DNA of 64,000 bases from Mallotus nudiflorus (taxonomy: Eukaryota; Streptophyta; Magnoliopsida; Malpighiales; Euphorbiaceae). A program made the translations under genes and the position numbers. The stretch is from the NCBI GenBank assembly GCA_947683625.1, contig CANTUR010000193.1:3844001-3908000 (forward strand), given 5' to 3'. Positions 49,708-61,366 of the stretch are shown one piece after another (positions within the stretch are counted from its first letter, which is position 1; each line of letters opens with the position of its first letter). The notes beneath the pieces were generated by a model that saw only the letters and a program-made list of their open reading frames with translations, did no database searches and was not told where the DNA came from.

Positions 49708-49791
<84 letters not shown>
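49708..49791. repeat. TTA and TA microsatellite pair
   Basis: Seven to eight 'tta' units followed by about 60 bp of TA. It gives a spurious Leu/Ile/Tyr-rich reading frame. Confidence 0.92.
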
Positions 49792-49795
<4 letters not shown>

Positions 49796-51855
49796 TTAGG
49801 GTGCATGTTTTAGAAATGTATGGTTTATTTTGATAAAATATGCATAAATGATTTAAGTGTTACTTAGGTTTACTTTTGGTATATTTTCAAACTATATACA
49901 TGTTTTATTAATAAATTATTCTTAAAATGTTTTTAAGTTTATTTATGGTTTATTTCTAGTTTATTTTGTAATTAAATTAAATTTATTTTACGTATATATA
50001 CTCAAAATATACCTGGTGTACTTTTGGTATATTTCTAGTATATATATGGTTTATGTTTCTATTTATTTCAAATTCATGCATCATTTATTTATGAATGTAT
50101 ATTTTATATTTAAAATAAAGGATATCAATAGAACGTGCTACCTAGTGGGCAGCACTAGGACCGAGTACGTACCGATACGCCAATAGCATTTAAGCTATAT
50201 TCCTAACCTATTTGTGGATATTGATTGTATTTGATTATTTGATGTGTGAGATATGATTTGGGAGTATGATTGTTGGAGCTCGGTTGACCAAGTGTCTTAG
50301 GGCCAATCACATTGACAGTCAAACTGCTAGAGCTCGGTTGACTTAGTGTCTCAGAGCTAGTCTACTGTCCAAATGGAATAAGTGAATATATTTGGAATAA
50401 GTGAGCCTGTATGGCCAGAGTGTTGTCTAACACTATTTTGAGGTTACGATTTTCTAGGGTTCTATTTGATCCTTCATAAATAGTGATTTTCAAAAAATAT
50501 ATAAAAATGATTTTGCTGCATTTGTGTGTAATTGCCTGTATATATATTTATTATATACACTATTGACTGTGTGCATTGCCATTTAGTTATGCATGTATAT
50601 ATATTATAACAATTCACTCAGTGAGGTCTGACTCCCCTCCGTTGACTATTTTTCAAGAGAGTCATCATCTTCAGACCTCAGTAGCAGACCCATACACCGG
50701 ATTTCTTCTGCCTCGGCTTCATTATGTAAACTGCTTATCTGAGTTTTATTTTATGATCTAGACACTGCAGTAGTTGTAAAATTGTTAAAGGGGTTTTGTA
50801 CTATATTGTGTGAGTTGTATATTTTAAGGATTTGAACTGGATTATATTAAAATTTTATTTATATATGTAAGATGAGTTGTTGATTTAAATTCCATAGTGG
50901 ATTATTATTTAATTATTTATGATTTTATTTTCACTGCATAATATTATTTATGTTATTATTATTATTGCATGTTTTATTTTATTTTAAGGCTTGCTATGGG
51001 TTCCGGATTCGAAAGAATTCCCGTTCCCTAGTGCCGATCATGGCCCCTGTTTTGGGTCATGACAAATACATATAAAAGGAAAAAGATTGTAGAAAATTAA
51101 ATCTAGCATAGATGTAACAAACTTGTAAGGTTAGCACGACTATACACGTAGCTTGCTCAATCACATGAATAATGGGATCCGTAGTAGACACTCAATCACT
51201 TGAAGGAGTACGCAAAATGTACATAATCATGCATGTTTGTAGTGATTATTATGCTTATGATGATGTGTGATGATGATATAAAGGATGCATGATGACATCA
51301 TTAGATCAGGAACATGATGACTCTAGTCTAAAATATAAACTTTCTATGTTATTGATATGTGCAGTGTGATTTCACATTTTAAAACTAGAGGATGCAAAAT
51401 GATGATATGAAATTAGCAAAAAAGAGCATAGATTATTTATATGGCATGCAAGATTGCCAGTCGCATCACGCAAGCATAATAATATTCATAAATGTTGGCG
51501 ATAATAAAGTAAAATACAATGCAATAAAAGAAACATGCAAAAATGATAGTGTGGTCCTTATATTCGATTGAGCTTATGTAAGAGTTGAAGCTTTAGCTTT
51601 AAGGGATTATCAAGCTTTCCTCGCTGAGAGGATCAAAATGACATGTAGAATGATGCTAGTTCATATACCTTTGAAGCATGCTTTAACAAAGATGAGGCTA
51701 GGTTTGGTGGAAAGGATGCCTAATAACCTAAGAAAAATGCAATGGGAGAGCTACAACTGCCTATGAGTGCATTTACAATGTCTTCAAGCAGATAAATTTT
51801 TAAGTATGTGTGTGTTTTCCTCTTGATCCCCCCTAAAATGAGGTGTGGAGACACT

Positions 51856-51863
51856 TATTTATA
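51856..51863 (-). promoter_or_regulatory. LTR TATA box, second Tat copy
   Basis: The plus strand reads tatttata, so the minus strand reads tataaata, in the same LTR context as the other three. Confidence 0.5.
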
Positions 51864-52747
51864 GTGCAAAAATTGAGGAAAAAGGGGCTATGTCTGTGGT
51901 CACATGCGCATGGTCATGCACACTTTCATGCATTATACATATAATTTGAGTCTTTTTTAGGCCATTCTGAGGTTGGTTCCTAAGGTTTAGGGTTTAGGAT
52001 GAGTTTCCAAAGTTAGTTTTGTCTAATTCAACCTCAATTTTAACATGTCAAACCTAAAGGTGTTTATGGCTACATGCACACTTCTAAGTGATGCGCGCTA
52101 ATCCTTGGGTTATTTTGGACCATTTTGAAGGTTTTGGAGTCTTTTAGATGCATTCTAGAAGTTTATTTTGTCTAATTCAGCTTTGATTTTAATGCGTGAC
52201 ATCTAGGGGTGTGCATAGCTACACGCGCACTTCTAAGCAATGTGTGCTAATCCTCGAGTTATTTTAGATTATTCTAGGACCACTTTTGGAGGATTTGGAG
52301 TCTTCTAGATGCATTCCTCAAGTTTTTTTTGTCTAATTCAACTTTCATTTTAGTGCATGACACCGAGGGGTGTTCATAGCTATAGTCGTACTTCTAAGCA
52401 ATGTGCTCATCGTCAGGTAGCTTTGGACTATTCCAGGACCACTTCTGGTGGTTTTAGAGCCTTCCATATGTGTTTTTGAAGTCTGTTTTTTCAAAATTAA
52501 TTTCCATTTTTTCATGAATCTAGGTCCTAGTCTAACGAAATGAACACGGGCTCAACAAGTTGCGTGTTTTAAGAGAAGATTGCTCAAAATAGGCCTCTTA
52601 TTGTTCTAATAATTCATATTTTATAAGATTATATCACAACTTAAGATTGCACAGTTCATAGGTGTTACGAAAAAGTAGACTCTAGTCTTTTTATTATTCA
52701 ACCTTTTTAGGGACAATCAAATTTGAGGTATAATAGTTGCCCCTTAC

Positions 52748-53039
52748 TTCATATGTATTGCATAGGCTCCTAGCACTAATGTCAATACATGCGAAGCAAA
52801 TGCAAGGATGTAAAAATCATTTAGTATGGAGAGATTAACTTTCCTATGGGTCATCTTTAGATGTTTTATCGAGCTTTAACTATTATTGTTGTGTCATGAT
52901 TAGACTTATTGTTGTTTTGTCACCATGCAAGATATGGCTTTATACAAGGATGTGATTTTGGAATTCATGCAAGGTACATATGTGATTAATGTAGAGATGT
53001 CATTTCCATACGAATGGTGCGTATGCAATAAGTATGCAA
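52748..53039. other. Spacer between LTR and minisatellite
   Basis: It matches 40761-41006 in reverse ('ctagcactaatgtcaa', 'cctatgggtcatctttag'). No gene is seen. Confidence 0.5.
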
Positions 53040-54285
53040 TTTTGACCTCCTTAGGTGTTACACAAATGAAGATGCTGCTAAGCAAAAAGAAATGTGACTA
53101 TAACCTCCTTAGTTGTCATATAAATGAAGACATAAAATGCTACTAAGCAATGTGAAGATGTGATTATAACCTTCTTAGATGTCATGCAAATGAAGATGCT
53201 ACTAAGCAAAATACGGATGTGACTATAACCTTCTTAAGTGTCATGCAAATAAAAATGCTTTTAAGCAATGTAAAGATGCTATTACAACCTTCTTAAGTGT
53301 CATGCAAATGAAGATACGACTATAACCTTCTTAGGTGTCATGCAAATGAAAGTGCTTTTAGGCAAAAAGAGATATGACTATAACCTTCTTAGGTGTCATG
53401 CAAATGAAGATGCTACTAAGCGAAAAGAAATGTGACTATAACCTCCTTAGGTGTCATGAAAATGAAGACACAAAATGCTACTAAGCAATATGAGGATGTG
53501 ATTATAACTTTTTTAGATGTCACATAAATGAAAAATCTTCTATGCAAATTAAAGATGAATTTATAACCTTTTTAGATGTCACGCAAATGAAGATGTGACT
53601 ATAATCTTCTTAGGTGTCACGTAAATGAAAGTGCGATTATAACCTTCTAAGGTGTCATGCAAATGAAGATTTGACTATAACCTTCTTAAATGTCACGTAA
53701 ATGAAAGTGCAATTATAACCTTCTTAGGTGTCACGCAAATGAATATGCTTTTAAGCAAAATGTGGATGTGACTATAACCTTCTTAGGTGTCACGCAAATG
53801 AAAATGCTTATAAGCAAAAGAGATGTGACTATAACCTTCCTAGGCATCACACAAATGAAGATACAACTATAACCTTCTTAGGTGTCATGCAAATGAATGT
53901 GCAATTATAATCTTTTTAGGTGCCATGCAAATGAAAGTGCAATTATAACCTTCTTAGGTGTCATGCAAATAAAAGTGCAATTATAACCTTTTTAGGTTTC
54001 ATGAAAATGAAGATGCTACTAAGCAAAATGTAGATCTGACTATAACCTTCTTAGGCGTCACACAAATGAAAATGCTTTTGATTGAAAAGAGATATGACTA
54101 TAACCTTTTTAGGTGTCACGAAAATGAAGATACGACTATAACCTTCTTAGGTGTCACACAAATGAACATACGATTATAACCTTCTTAGGTGTCATGCAAA
54201 TGAAGATGTTACTAAGCAAAATATGGATATGACTATAACCTTCTTAGGTGTCACGCAAATGACTATAACCTTCTTAACCCCTTTC
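53040..54285. repeat. 38-bp minisatellite, Tat copy 2 (expanded)
   Basis: More than 20 units of the reverse complement of the 40215-40760 repeat (core 'ctataaccttcttaggtgtc', then 'acgcaaatgaa'). Many units carry an extra ~25-bp block 'gctactaagcaaaatgtgga', giving a mixed 38/63-bp structure. The array is more than twice as long as in copy 1. Confidence 0.92.
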
Positions 54286-54342
54286 AAGTTTCAGGTGTTT
54301 TCTACTCTACTTTTGCTTCTAATTTTTTTTTCTATGCATAAG

Positions 54343-57040
54343 ATGGAGTTCCCTAATATTCCTGAGGGTTTAGAGGATATCCTTTTTAATTTGGATGTCA
54401 AGGGTGACTTCACAAAAGCTATTGGAGCTGGCACTTCAACTGCAAAGACTAGTACTGATGGTCCATCTGCTACTTATGGTCCTCAACCATTTGGCCTTTT
54501 TTAAGGAGATCAAATCCCCATTGTTCATAGTTTGGAGACTTATGCTTAGGCCATCATTATCACTAGGTAGATTCTCCTTTTTCCTCTATCTTTTCTAAAG
54601 TTATTTAGTTATTTAGTTATTTATGCTGCTTTGTTATTTATTAGCCCTTGTTGTACTTGTTATGTTTTTCAATTATGGTTGTCATAGTTATAGTTATGTA
54701 GCTCTTGCTATGACTATTAATCCACAGTTTTATTGTGAGTGTCAATAACCTGATAGCTCTTGCTTTATTTTTAGTTCTTATTGTAATTGTCTGTTAGCAC
54801 TTTCCGTGATGATTCTTTTTTTAGCTTTTCTTTTTATTCTAATCCTATTAAATGATAGAGAGAAAGATGGGTTAGTATTTTAGTAAATGTGTAGATTCTT
54901 GATAGCATACCTATTATTTATAGCCTCATAGGTCTATTAATGTGTCACTTAGTAGTTTCAACAAGGTCAGCACATACTATCAAGGTCTCCTATTATGTGT
55001 GAAGCAAATGGTTGCCGAGAAAGGCTTCGATGGGATTATTATTGCATTGTCATATGACTCATACACATCAATTTAGATTGCTATGTATGCATTGATTGAG
55101 TAGTGGATGGACACAATGCATACTTTTCACTTGCCTGTTGGAGAGATTACCATCACTCCTCTAAACTCATCGTTATCACAAGCTTGAGCTTTTCTAAGAG
55201 CTTGTTCCTTTTAGTGAGGAGGAGTGCTCTTTTATGGTGGTGAGGAGGCACATTACCATAGAGTTGTTTAGGGTGACTACCCCTATGGAGTCAGGGTGCC
55301 CATACCTCACTCATTAAACTGAGTTTGTCTCCACTATGCAGATGATGTATGATGCTTGTCTTGTTTCAATGGAGCAGCTAGCTCATTACTTCTTGTTCTA
55401 CTTATTAGGTGTTGTCATCTTCTCGAATCCTTTGGGTATGGGTATTCTATAATTGATGCCTATTTTGAGGGACTTAGACAGTTTACCGAGATACAGTTGG
55501 GATACTGCCACTTTTTTCCATATGTACTCAATTATAGACACAACATCTAAAGGTGGCTCAAGGATTTTTGGATGCTTATTTGTGCTGGATGTGAGTAAAA
55601 GTTATTGTTTATACGCTTTTATTTTTTGATTTTACTTATTTTTCTAACTCTATAGGTTCTGATTTTGACAGATCTAGGCTTATAAGTTTAGGGTTCATCC
55701 TCGTCCGACCGTCAAGCATCTCTTGGAGGATGGTTTTCCTCATTATTTCTGTTGGATTAGGAAGACTACTAATTTAATTAAGGATTACGCAATGGCTCAG
55801 GACTATGTGGCTAGGTTGTCCTCTAAATAAATATGTTTGATTCCTGTTATGTTAGTTATTTAGTTTTTTAGAGCTTCTTCATTCATTTTTTCCTTTTAAG
55901 CATATCTTCCTTTGCTGGTGGCTGGCGAGGTCACATTGGTCGGTAGAGATGGTGACAACATGGAAATTGATAAAGAGGTGAGTGCTACTCCCTAGCCTTA
56001 TTAGCAAGGTATTGTATTTGGTTGAGTAAGTCCATCATTAATGGCATGGTCCATTTGAAAGGAGAGTCCTTGTTCCATCTCTTAGTGACATGTTCTGGGG
56101 CCATGAGCTTAGTAGGGATAAGCTTATTGTTGACATGATAGGATATCCTTCTGAGAGTCTGCTAAAGGGTATAGGCTCTATTTATGCCAATGTGCTGAGC
56201 CCATAACTAATTGATGTTGTGGCTGGTGGTATCTTTCCTCGACCTCTACCTCCTTAGGCATATGGGGTCATCCTTCAGATTCAAGGATTGGGCCATCACG
56301 TAGATTGTTGAGAGTTGCTTCTTTTGATCTAGTTAATTTTTATTCTTATTTTGTATAATTATGTAACAAACTTTGTTTGTAATAATTTGTAATTGATATG
56401 GTTATGGGGACTTACCTACAATGACAGGGATCTCACTGGAAGAGACCAAGATGCCACTTCAAGGACGATGAGGATACATTTCATACTGAGGTGATTACCC
56501 ATGCTCTCGATGTGGCTCCTAATGATACCAATCTTGGGGACTTGGCAGTTAGGTCATCCTTGGTTTTATCTGGGATGGACATCTTTGGTGGAGGAGTGTA
56601 TCTTAATTTGCCTCATCCTGGCTTTCCTCAGTTAGATGTTATCCTTCCTAATGCTTCCCATGTTCATGCTTTATTTCAATTATTTTGCCTTTTTTTTTCC
56701 TATTTGATGACTTGTGCTTGACTTATTTGCTTATTTTTTTATAGATCCCTATCTCTTATGGCCAGTACTGGTATATTGTTGTAAGGAGTGTACAATAGCA
56801 CTTTATGGAGTTTATAAGCAATCAAAGGGTATACCTTCTTTATTGTACCCATTTATTTATGTACATGTTTTATATATATGTGTATGATATGCAATTTTCA
56901 TGTAATGCATGTTGAACATCTCCATGCTAGCCACAAGTGGAAGTGAGAGTGCATAGCTTATCGTGATTGTATTGGTGAGTTGGAGTCATAGCTAGCATCC
57001 TTCAAGGTGAATGGGGATGCTTGAATAGGATTGATGCTTA
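54343..57040 (+). pseudogene. Antisense spliced-looking gene with PMD-like domain (Tat copy 2)
   Basis: Starts at ATG 54343 (MEFPNIPEGLEDILF), directly after the minisatellite. Exon 1 ends at 'ctag|gtagat' (54566/54567); the likely intron is 54567-54923, ending in 'tatag'. Exon 2 has 'VKQMVAEKGFDGIIIALSY', 'HTFHLPVGEITITP' (55117-55160), 'LAHYFLFYLLGVVIFSNPLG' (55377-55436) and 'FTEIQLGYCHFF'. These fit the plant mobile domain. A second donor 'gtgagt' follows near 55590. Later exons have 'PRPTVKHLLEDGFPHYFCW' (near 55700), 'LIDVVAGGIFPRPLP' and 'DIFGGGVYLNLPHPGFPQ' (56577-56630). Stops and at least two indels break it. It runs opposite to pol. Confidence 0.82.
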
Positions 57041-57790
57041 CTTCTAATGGCAACCACAATCGATGTAGTTGTTTTAGGAACTAGGTGTAGGGCTTTTTGG
57101 CTTGTGGTTGCTTTGTTGTATTATTTTCTTAAGGCCATCGGCTCTGGGTGTTGTATCTGGGCATTTGTATTGTATGTGTTGTACAATACATGTATGATGA
57201 TGACTATAGTGTATATGCTTCTTACTGTATACCATTGCTATGCCTAGTGATATTTGCCTCTTCTATTTTTCCCTTTTTTGCCTAAAGAGTCTCCTTTATG
57301 AGCTTTTCACATTTAGTTGGGTTTTCTTTTTTTTTTCTTCCCTCTTTTGCTTAGGGTTTCCCTCTTGGAGCTCTTCATGCCTAGTCGGGCTTTCTTTTTT
57401 CTTTTTTTGAGGCTTTGACAATGGTGGCTGATCTTAAGGAGAGAGTTCAAAGAAGATAGTAAGAATTGCGGTCATGTAATGAAAGAAAATGCAAAGCATG
57501 CTTAATGTGATCCATGATGATAAAAAAATGCATTGTACTTTTTCAAAGACATTTCACATAAATTGGCAATCATTCTCATTTCACTAAAATCATTTAAGAA
57601 GAGCACAAGTGCATTCATATAAATTTTAAACTTGAGGTTACCCCTATTCTTAACTAGCCTTCTCAAGTTTTATGGTTAAGTATTTTCTTTCTTTCATTAA
57701 TTTTTGCCTAGGTTGCATGTGCAGGGTTTTCAACTTAACAAGAAGTCCTTAACTTTTGCCTAAGCTACCATTTTTAGGTTTTCAACTTAG
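57041..57790. other. Region between antisense gene and integrase, copy 2
   Basis: Reverse counterpart of 36146-36899, with T-rich purine-tract complements and the repeated 'gagctctt', 'agtcgggctttc' motif. No gene is seen. Confidence 0.5.
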
Positions 57791-58960
57791 TGGGATTTTT
57801 TTTGTCATAGACGTAGTACTTCTTTAAGCGGTTTGTATTAACAGTTTCAGAGAATTCATTGCCTTCAAAATCCATAAGCTTAACTTCTCCTTTTGATAAG
57901 GCATGTTGGACTAAGTATGGGCCTTCCTAGTTTGGTATGAATTTCCCTCTAGGGTTTGGAACATTCTACCTTACTTGCTTTAACACTTAGTCTCCTATTT
58001 TTGCACTCTTGCTTTTCACCTTCCTGTTGAAGGTTTTAGCTAACCGAGCCTAATATAATTGTGTGTGGTATAAAGCCTTAACTCTTCGATTGTCTAAGAG
58101 AGTGAGATTTTAGTGCCTCTATTGAGCCCATTGTACTTTTAGAAATTCATATTTGATTGATACTTGAAGAGACTTGATTTTTATTTCAACTGGAAGTACT
58201 GCTTCTGAGCCATATACTAGTGAGAAAGGAGTTGCTACAGTTGAAGTTCTTACTGTTGTTTGGTACCCCTATAAGGCATAGTGCAATCTGTCTACCCAAT
58301 CTTAGTAAGTTTGCGTCATCTTTGACAAAATCTTCTTGATGTTCTTGTTTGCAGCTTGAACGACTCCATTTGCTTATGGTCAGTAAGGAGAATATTTATA
58401 ATGTTCCACCTTATAACTCTGTAGTAGTTCTCTAACTTCCCCTTGGAATTAAACACCATTATCAGAGATGATGTGATGGGGGATCCCATATCGATAGAAC
58501 ATATTTCTTTTGAAGAACTTAGCCACTTGCTTGGCTCCTATCTTTATTAATAATTATGCTTTGACCCACTTTGTGAAGTAATCCACTCCTACTAAGATGA
58601 ACCTGTATTCGTTCGATGTTGTCAGGTGGATTTCCCCAATTATGTCTAGTCCCCATGTTGAGAAGGGCTATGGAGAGGAGATGTAGTGTATTTCTATTAG
58701 GGGAAGGTGGTTGACATTCTCATGGATTTGACACTTGTGGCATTCCCTTATAAATTTGATACAGTCTTCCATCATCGTCATCCAAAAGAACACTTATCTA
58801 ATTAGCTTATTTGCCAGGATTTCTCCATTCACATGTGGACCACAAACACCATCGTGTACTTCTTCTATTACTCTCGCAACCTCAATTTCATCTAGACATT
58901 AGAGTTGTAAACCATTTAAAGTTCTTTTGTATAACAAACCCTGGTGTGATGTGAATTTTA
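57791..58960 (-). pseudogene. pol: Integrase of second Tat copy
   Basis: On the minus strand: 'EVHDGVCGPHVNGEILANKL', zinc-binding 'CHKCQIH' (near 58732-58752), catalytic Asp in 'WGLDIIGEIH' (58630-58660), Asp in 'HHIISDNGV' (58452-58480), then 'NGVVQAANKNIKKIL' where the third catalytic residue is Gln in place of Glu (58356-58358). Then 'ALWGYQTTVRTSTVATPF' and the end 'LKKYYVYDK'. The frame is uninterrupted by insertions, unlike copy 1, but has stops such as those at 58374-58376 and 58451-58453. Confidence 0.88.
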
Positions 58961-59129
58961 ATACTAATCACCAAATGACTGCCTTATCTTTTTCACTTGC
59001 TTGATTGGGATAGGCTCGTTCCTTCAAATATCTCTAGATGTCATAGAACTAGGGTTTTTCAACTATTTTTTTATTTACTATTCTACAGTTCTCATGACAA
59101 GGTTGTCTCAATCTTAGTAGGATTAAAGG

Positions 59130-59406
59130 CTTCATAGGCATTTTAGATGGTCCTTCCCACACTGATGTTAGCAAAGCAAGTGCATCTGTCATCTGATTGT
59201 GGTTCTTAGGGAGATGACTGAATCTACATTTTTAGAAGGACATAGTAAGCAGCTTCAAGTGATCTAAGTAAGGTTTTAAGTTCTGCTCTTTCAATTCCCA
59301 CTCTTCTATGGCACGATTGATTACTAGTATGGAATCTCTAAAGATTTTAACTTCTGTAACATCTAGGGCTATCAGTGCTTCTATTTTAAGCACACAAGCC
59401 TCATAT
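59130..59406 (-). pseudogene. pol: Second RNase H of Tat copy 2, N-terminus deleted
   Basis: On the minus strand: 'YEACVLKIEALIALDV', 'KIFRDSILVINRAIEEWELK', then 'YLDHLKLLTMSF' and 'HLPKNHNQMTDALALLTSV'. The first part with the YFDGA motif is missing because a deletion joins RT text directly to this point (junction about 59406/59407). It corresponds to 33720-33990 of copy 1. Confidence 0.85.
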
Positions 59407-59880
59407 CTGGTAAGTTGCTCCTACATTTTTTTAATCTGAAGGGCATTACTTTGTAGCAATAAGTGCCCCATTTTGTTATGAAAGTTGTCTTTGTTTTGTC
59501 GATAATGGCCATTAAGATCTAACTGTACCTAGAAAATCCATCCATGATGGAGGACATTGCACATATGGTCACACTGTTAACCAGTATGTCTATGTGAGGT
59601 ATTGGGAAATCATCTTTCAAGCTAGCCTTGTTCATATCTTTGTAGTCGATGCAGATTCTAACCCTTCCATCTTTCTTCGGTACTGGCACTACATTTGCTA
59701 ACCATTATGGACAGTTTACTACCTCTAGGAATTTTGCCTTGATATGCTTCTTGATGTCTTCTTTCACTAGCTAGGCCTATTATGGTATGAGTCTTCTCAG
59801 TTTTTCTTTACTGGTTTACACTTATCTTTGATGGGGATGAAGTGTTGAACAATGTATTTGTCAATACCAGACATATGATC
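59407..59880 (-). pseudogene. pol: RT N-terminal half of Tat copy 2
   Basis: On the minus strand: 'VPVPKKDGRVRICIDYKDMN' (near 59640-59700), 'DFPIPHIDILV', 'MDGFSRY', then 'FITKWGTYCYKVMPF' and 'GATYQ' (near 59407-59421). The rest of RT, with the YxDD box, and the first RNase H are deleted. This copy keeps exactly the palm entry that copy 1 lacks. Both lack YxDD. Confidence 0.87.
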
Positions 59881-60699
59881 ATACATCCAGGAAAAAACTT
59901 TTGAATATTTTATTAATATTTTATAAATTATCTCCTCCCTTTAGGGGTAACATCTTTTGAAATATGCAAAATGTGTGGTTCAGATTCAGTGCTAATGTTA
60001 AATGATTCAGTGCATATAGAATGAATGTTAAATATGCTAATGTTTTAATCAATGCAATGTACACTACCATCAGGGAAGACATCAAACAAGTAAGCAAAAT
60101 ATGATTTCATTACATTAACTTTACAATTCATTACATTATTAGTTTGAAACAAAGAAAAAGCTTAGAGATCATTATCAACCATGTCTTCAAATAGGATGTC
60201 ATCAATGCTTGATTCAATGATGGTAGTAACTTGAGCATAATTGATAGTCTCACTCTCAAATTCTAGTTTTAGATTTTTCACTAGCTTATTTATGTTACTC
60301 TCAGTGACCATATCTAGTAAGTGCTTTTCCTTGAGGACGTCATTGAAGATCTCAAACCCTGGTTTCTTGATTCTATTGCTTACCCATTTCTCATATTATC
60401 CTTAGTAGACTTGGGTTGAGCCTTTAGCCATAAAAGAAATTGACTTCTTAGCCCCAATATTCTTTTAAGGATCATACCCTAGACTATATATATTGGTTTA
60501 TCCTCAAAATTTAGGGAATTTTATGACCCCAATGTTCCTTCCTCCAAAACCTATTCCAAGTATATATTGTATCTTCTTTATTATGGCAGCAACTTTGGGA
60601 TCAACATGACTGTCACTAATTAGAAAAACCTAAAATCCTAATAGGACTATGTTTAAACAGGAAATAATGTTTTTTATTTCAGTAGGGATGGTAACGACC
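59881..60699 (-). pseudogene. Linker between protease and RT, Tat copy 2
   Basis: Reverse counterpart of 31801-32500 in copy 1: the charged segment around 60150-60440 ('SSIDDILFEDMVDN', 'SKGSTQVY' on the minus strand) is shared. No known domain. Confidence 0.55.
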
Positions 60700-61366
60700 T
60701 TTCCATTCAGAGGAAACTTAATCTTTTAATGCACAATGGAGTGTATACCCCTTAGTGGGTAGAACTAAGGTCTTCCTAGTAGTAGGGCAAAAGTTGGAGG
60801 CATGGCCTTAGTGGGTAGAACTAAGGTCTTCCTAGTAGTAGGGCAAAAGTTAGAGGCATGGCCAAGATGGTAAATTCTGTTACTGATTTGATATCACCCA
60901 CCATAACTACTGCTTTAAAAGTCCTGATGATTGGCTTTCTTGAATCATTATAGGCTCGTATGATGAAGTTGGATTCTTCTAGGTTTTTAGTATTCATCCT
61001 AAACTTATGTAGCAACCTTAGAGGGAAAACATTAACAGTAGATCCATCATCCACCATAATGTATGGAGTCTTCTTAAACTTGACAATTACTTATATGAAG
61101 AGAGGACAGTTGTGCACCCTTCCCTCGAGGGGTAAATCTTTGTCCAAAAAGGTGATTGCATTAGAGGGAGCTCTCATTAGAGAGGCTATCATCTCATAGG
61201 GTGAGGAATTAGTGGCAATATTTACCTCATCTAGTGCTCTTACTAGGGCATCCTTGTGCTTCTTGGAGGCCATGAGTAGGTCCCAGATACTAGCTTGTGC
61301 ATGAGTCTTCCAAAGTTGTTTGAGGACAATGTCTTTCTCTTTGAATGGAGCTTGGTCATTTGTCAC
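60700..61366 (-). pseudogene. pol: Protease region of second Tat copy
   Basis: On the minus strand, 61366-61091 has 'HKDALVRALDEVNIA' and 'ITFLDKDLPLEGRVHNCP'. A stop at 61091-61093 follows. 61057-60821 has the catalytic 'MVDDGSTVNVFPLRLLH', then 'AMPLTFALLLGRP'. A 56-bp tandem duplication (60755-60866) repeats the segment around 'LLGRP' and shifts the frame. Confidence 0.85.

Larger units (their letters stand above)
47762..51064 (+). mobile_element. 3.3-kb solo LTR, gypsy type
   Basis: 3303 bp from tgtaatatcttgag to gggtcatgaca, flanked by the perfect target duplication aatac (47757-47761 and 51065-51069). Such tgtaatat...gtcatgaca ends are typical of plant Ty3/gypsy chromovirus LTRs (Tekay/Del type). 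It contains four (TA)n runs and a GC-richer, C-rich block (48240-48500). There are no coding domains, so it is a solo LTR or a non-coding derivative. Family assignment is from termini only. Confidence 0.82.
47324..52735 (-). repeat. 3' LTR of second Tat copy (interrupted)
   Basis: Minus-strand LTR. Its end (ctcaca, reverse complement tgtgag at 47324) and start (tacctc, reverse near 52725-52735) match the other copies. Without the solo LTR at 47762-51064 it is about 2.1 kb, longer than 1.8-1.85 kb because three ~150-160-bp subrepeats (near 52055, 52207 and 52367) replace one. TATA box on the minus strand at 51856-51863. Confidence 0.85.

Noticed and set aside
49627..49833. Open frame with Leu and Ile/Tyr repeats
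   Set aside because: It translates TTA and TA microsatellites inside a solo LTR.
57047..57247. Open frame of 66 residues after the last PMD-like exon block
   Set aside because: It has a counterpart in copy 1 (36615-36836 reversed), but it is AT-rich, hydrophobic and has no motif. It may be the 3' untranslated part of the antisense gene.
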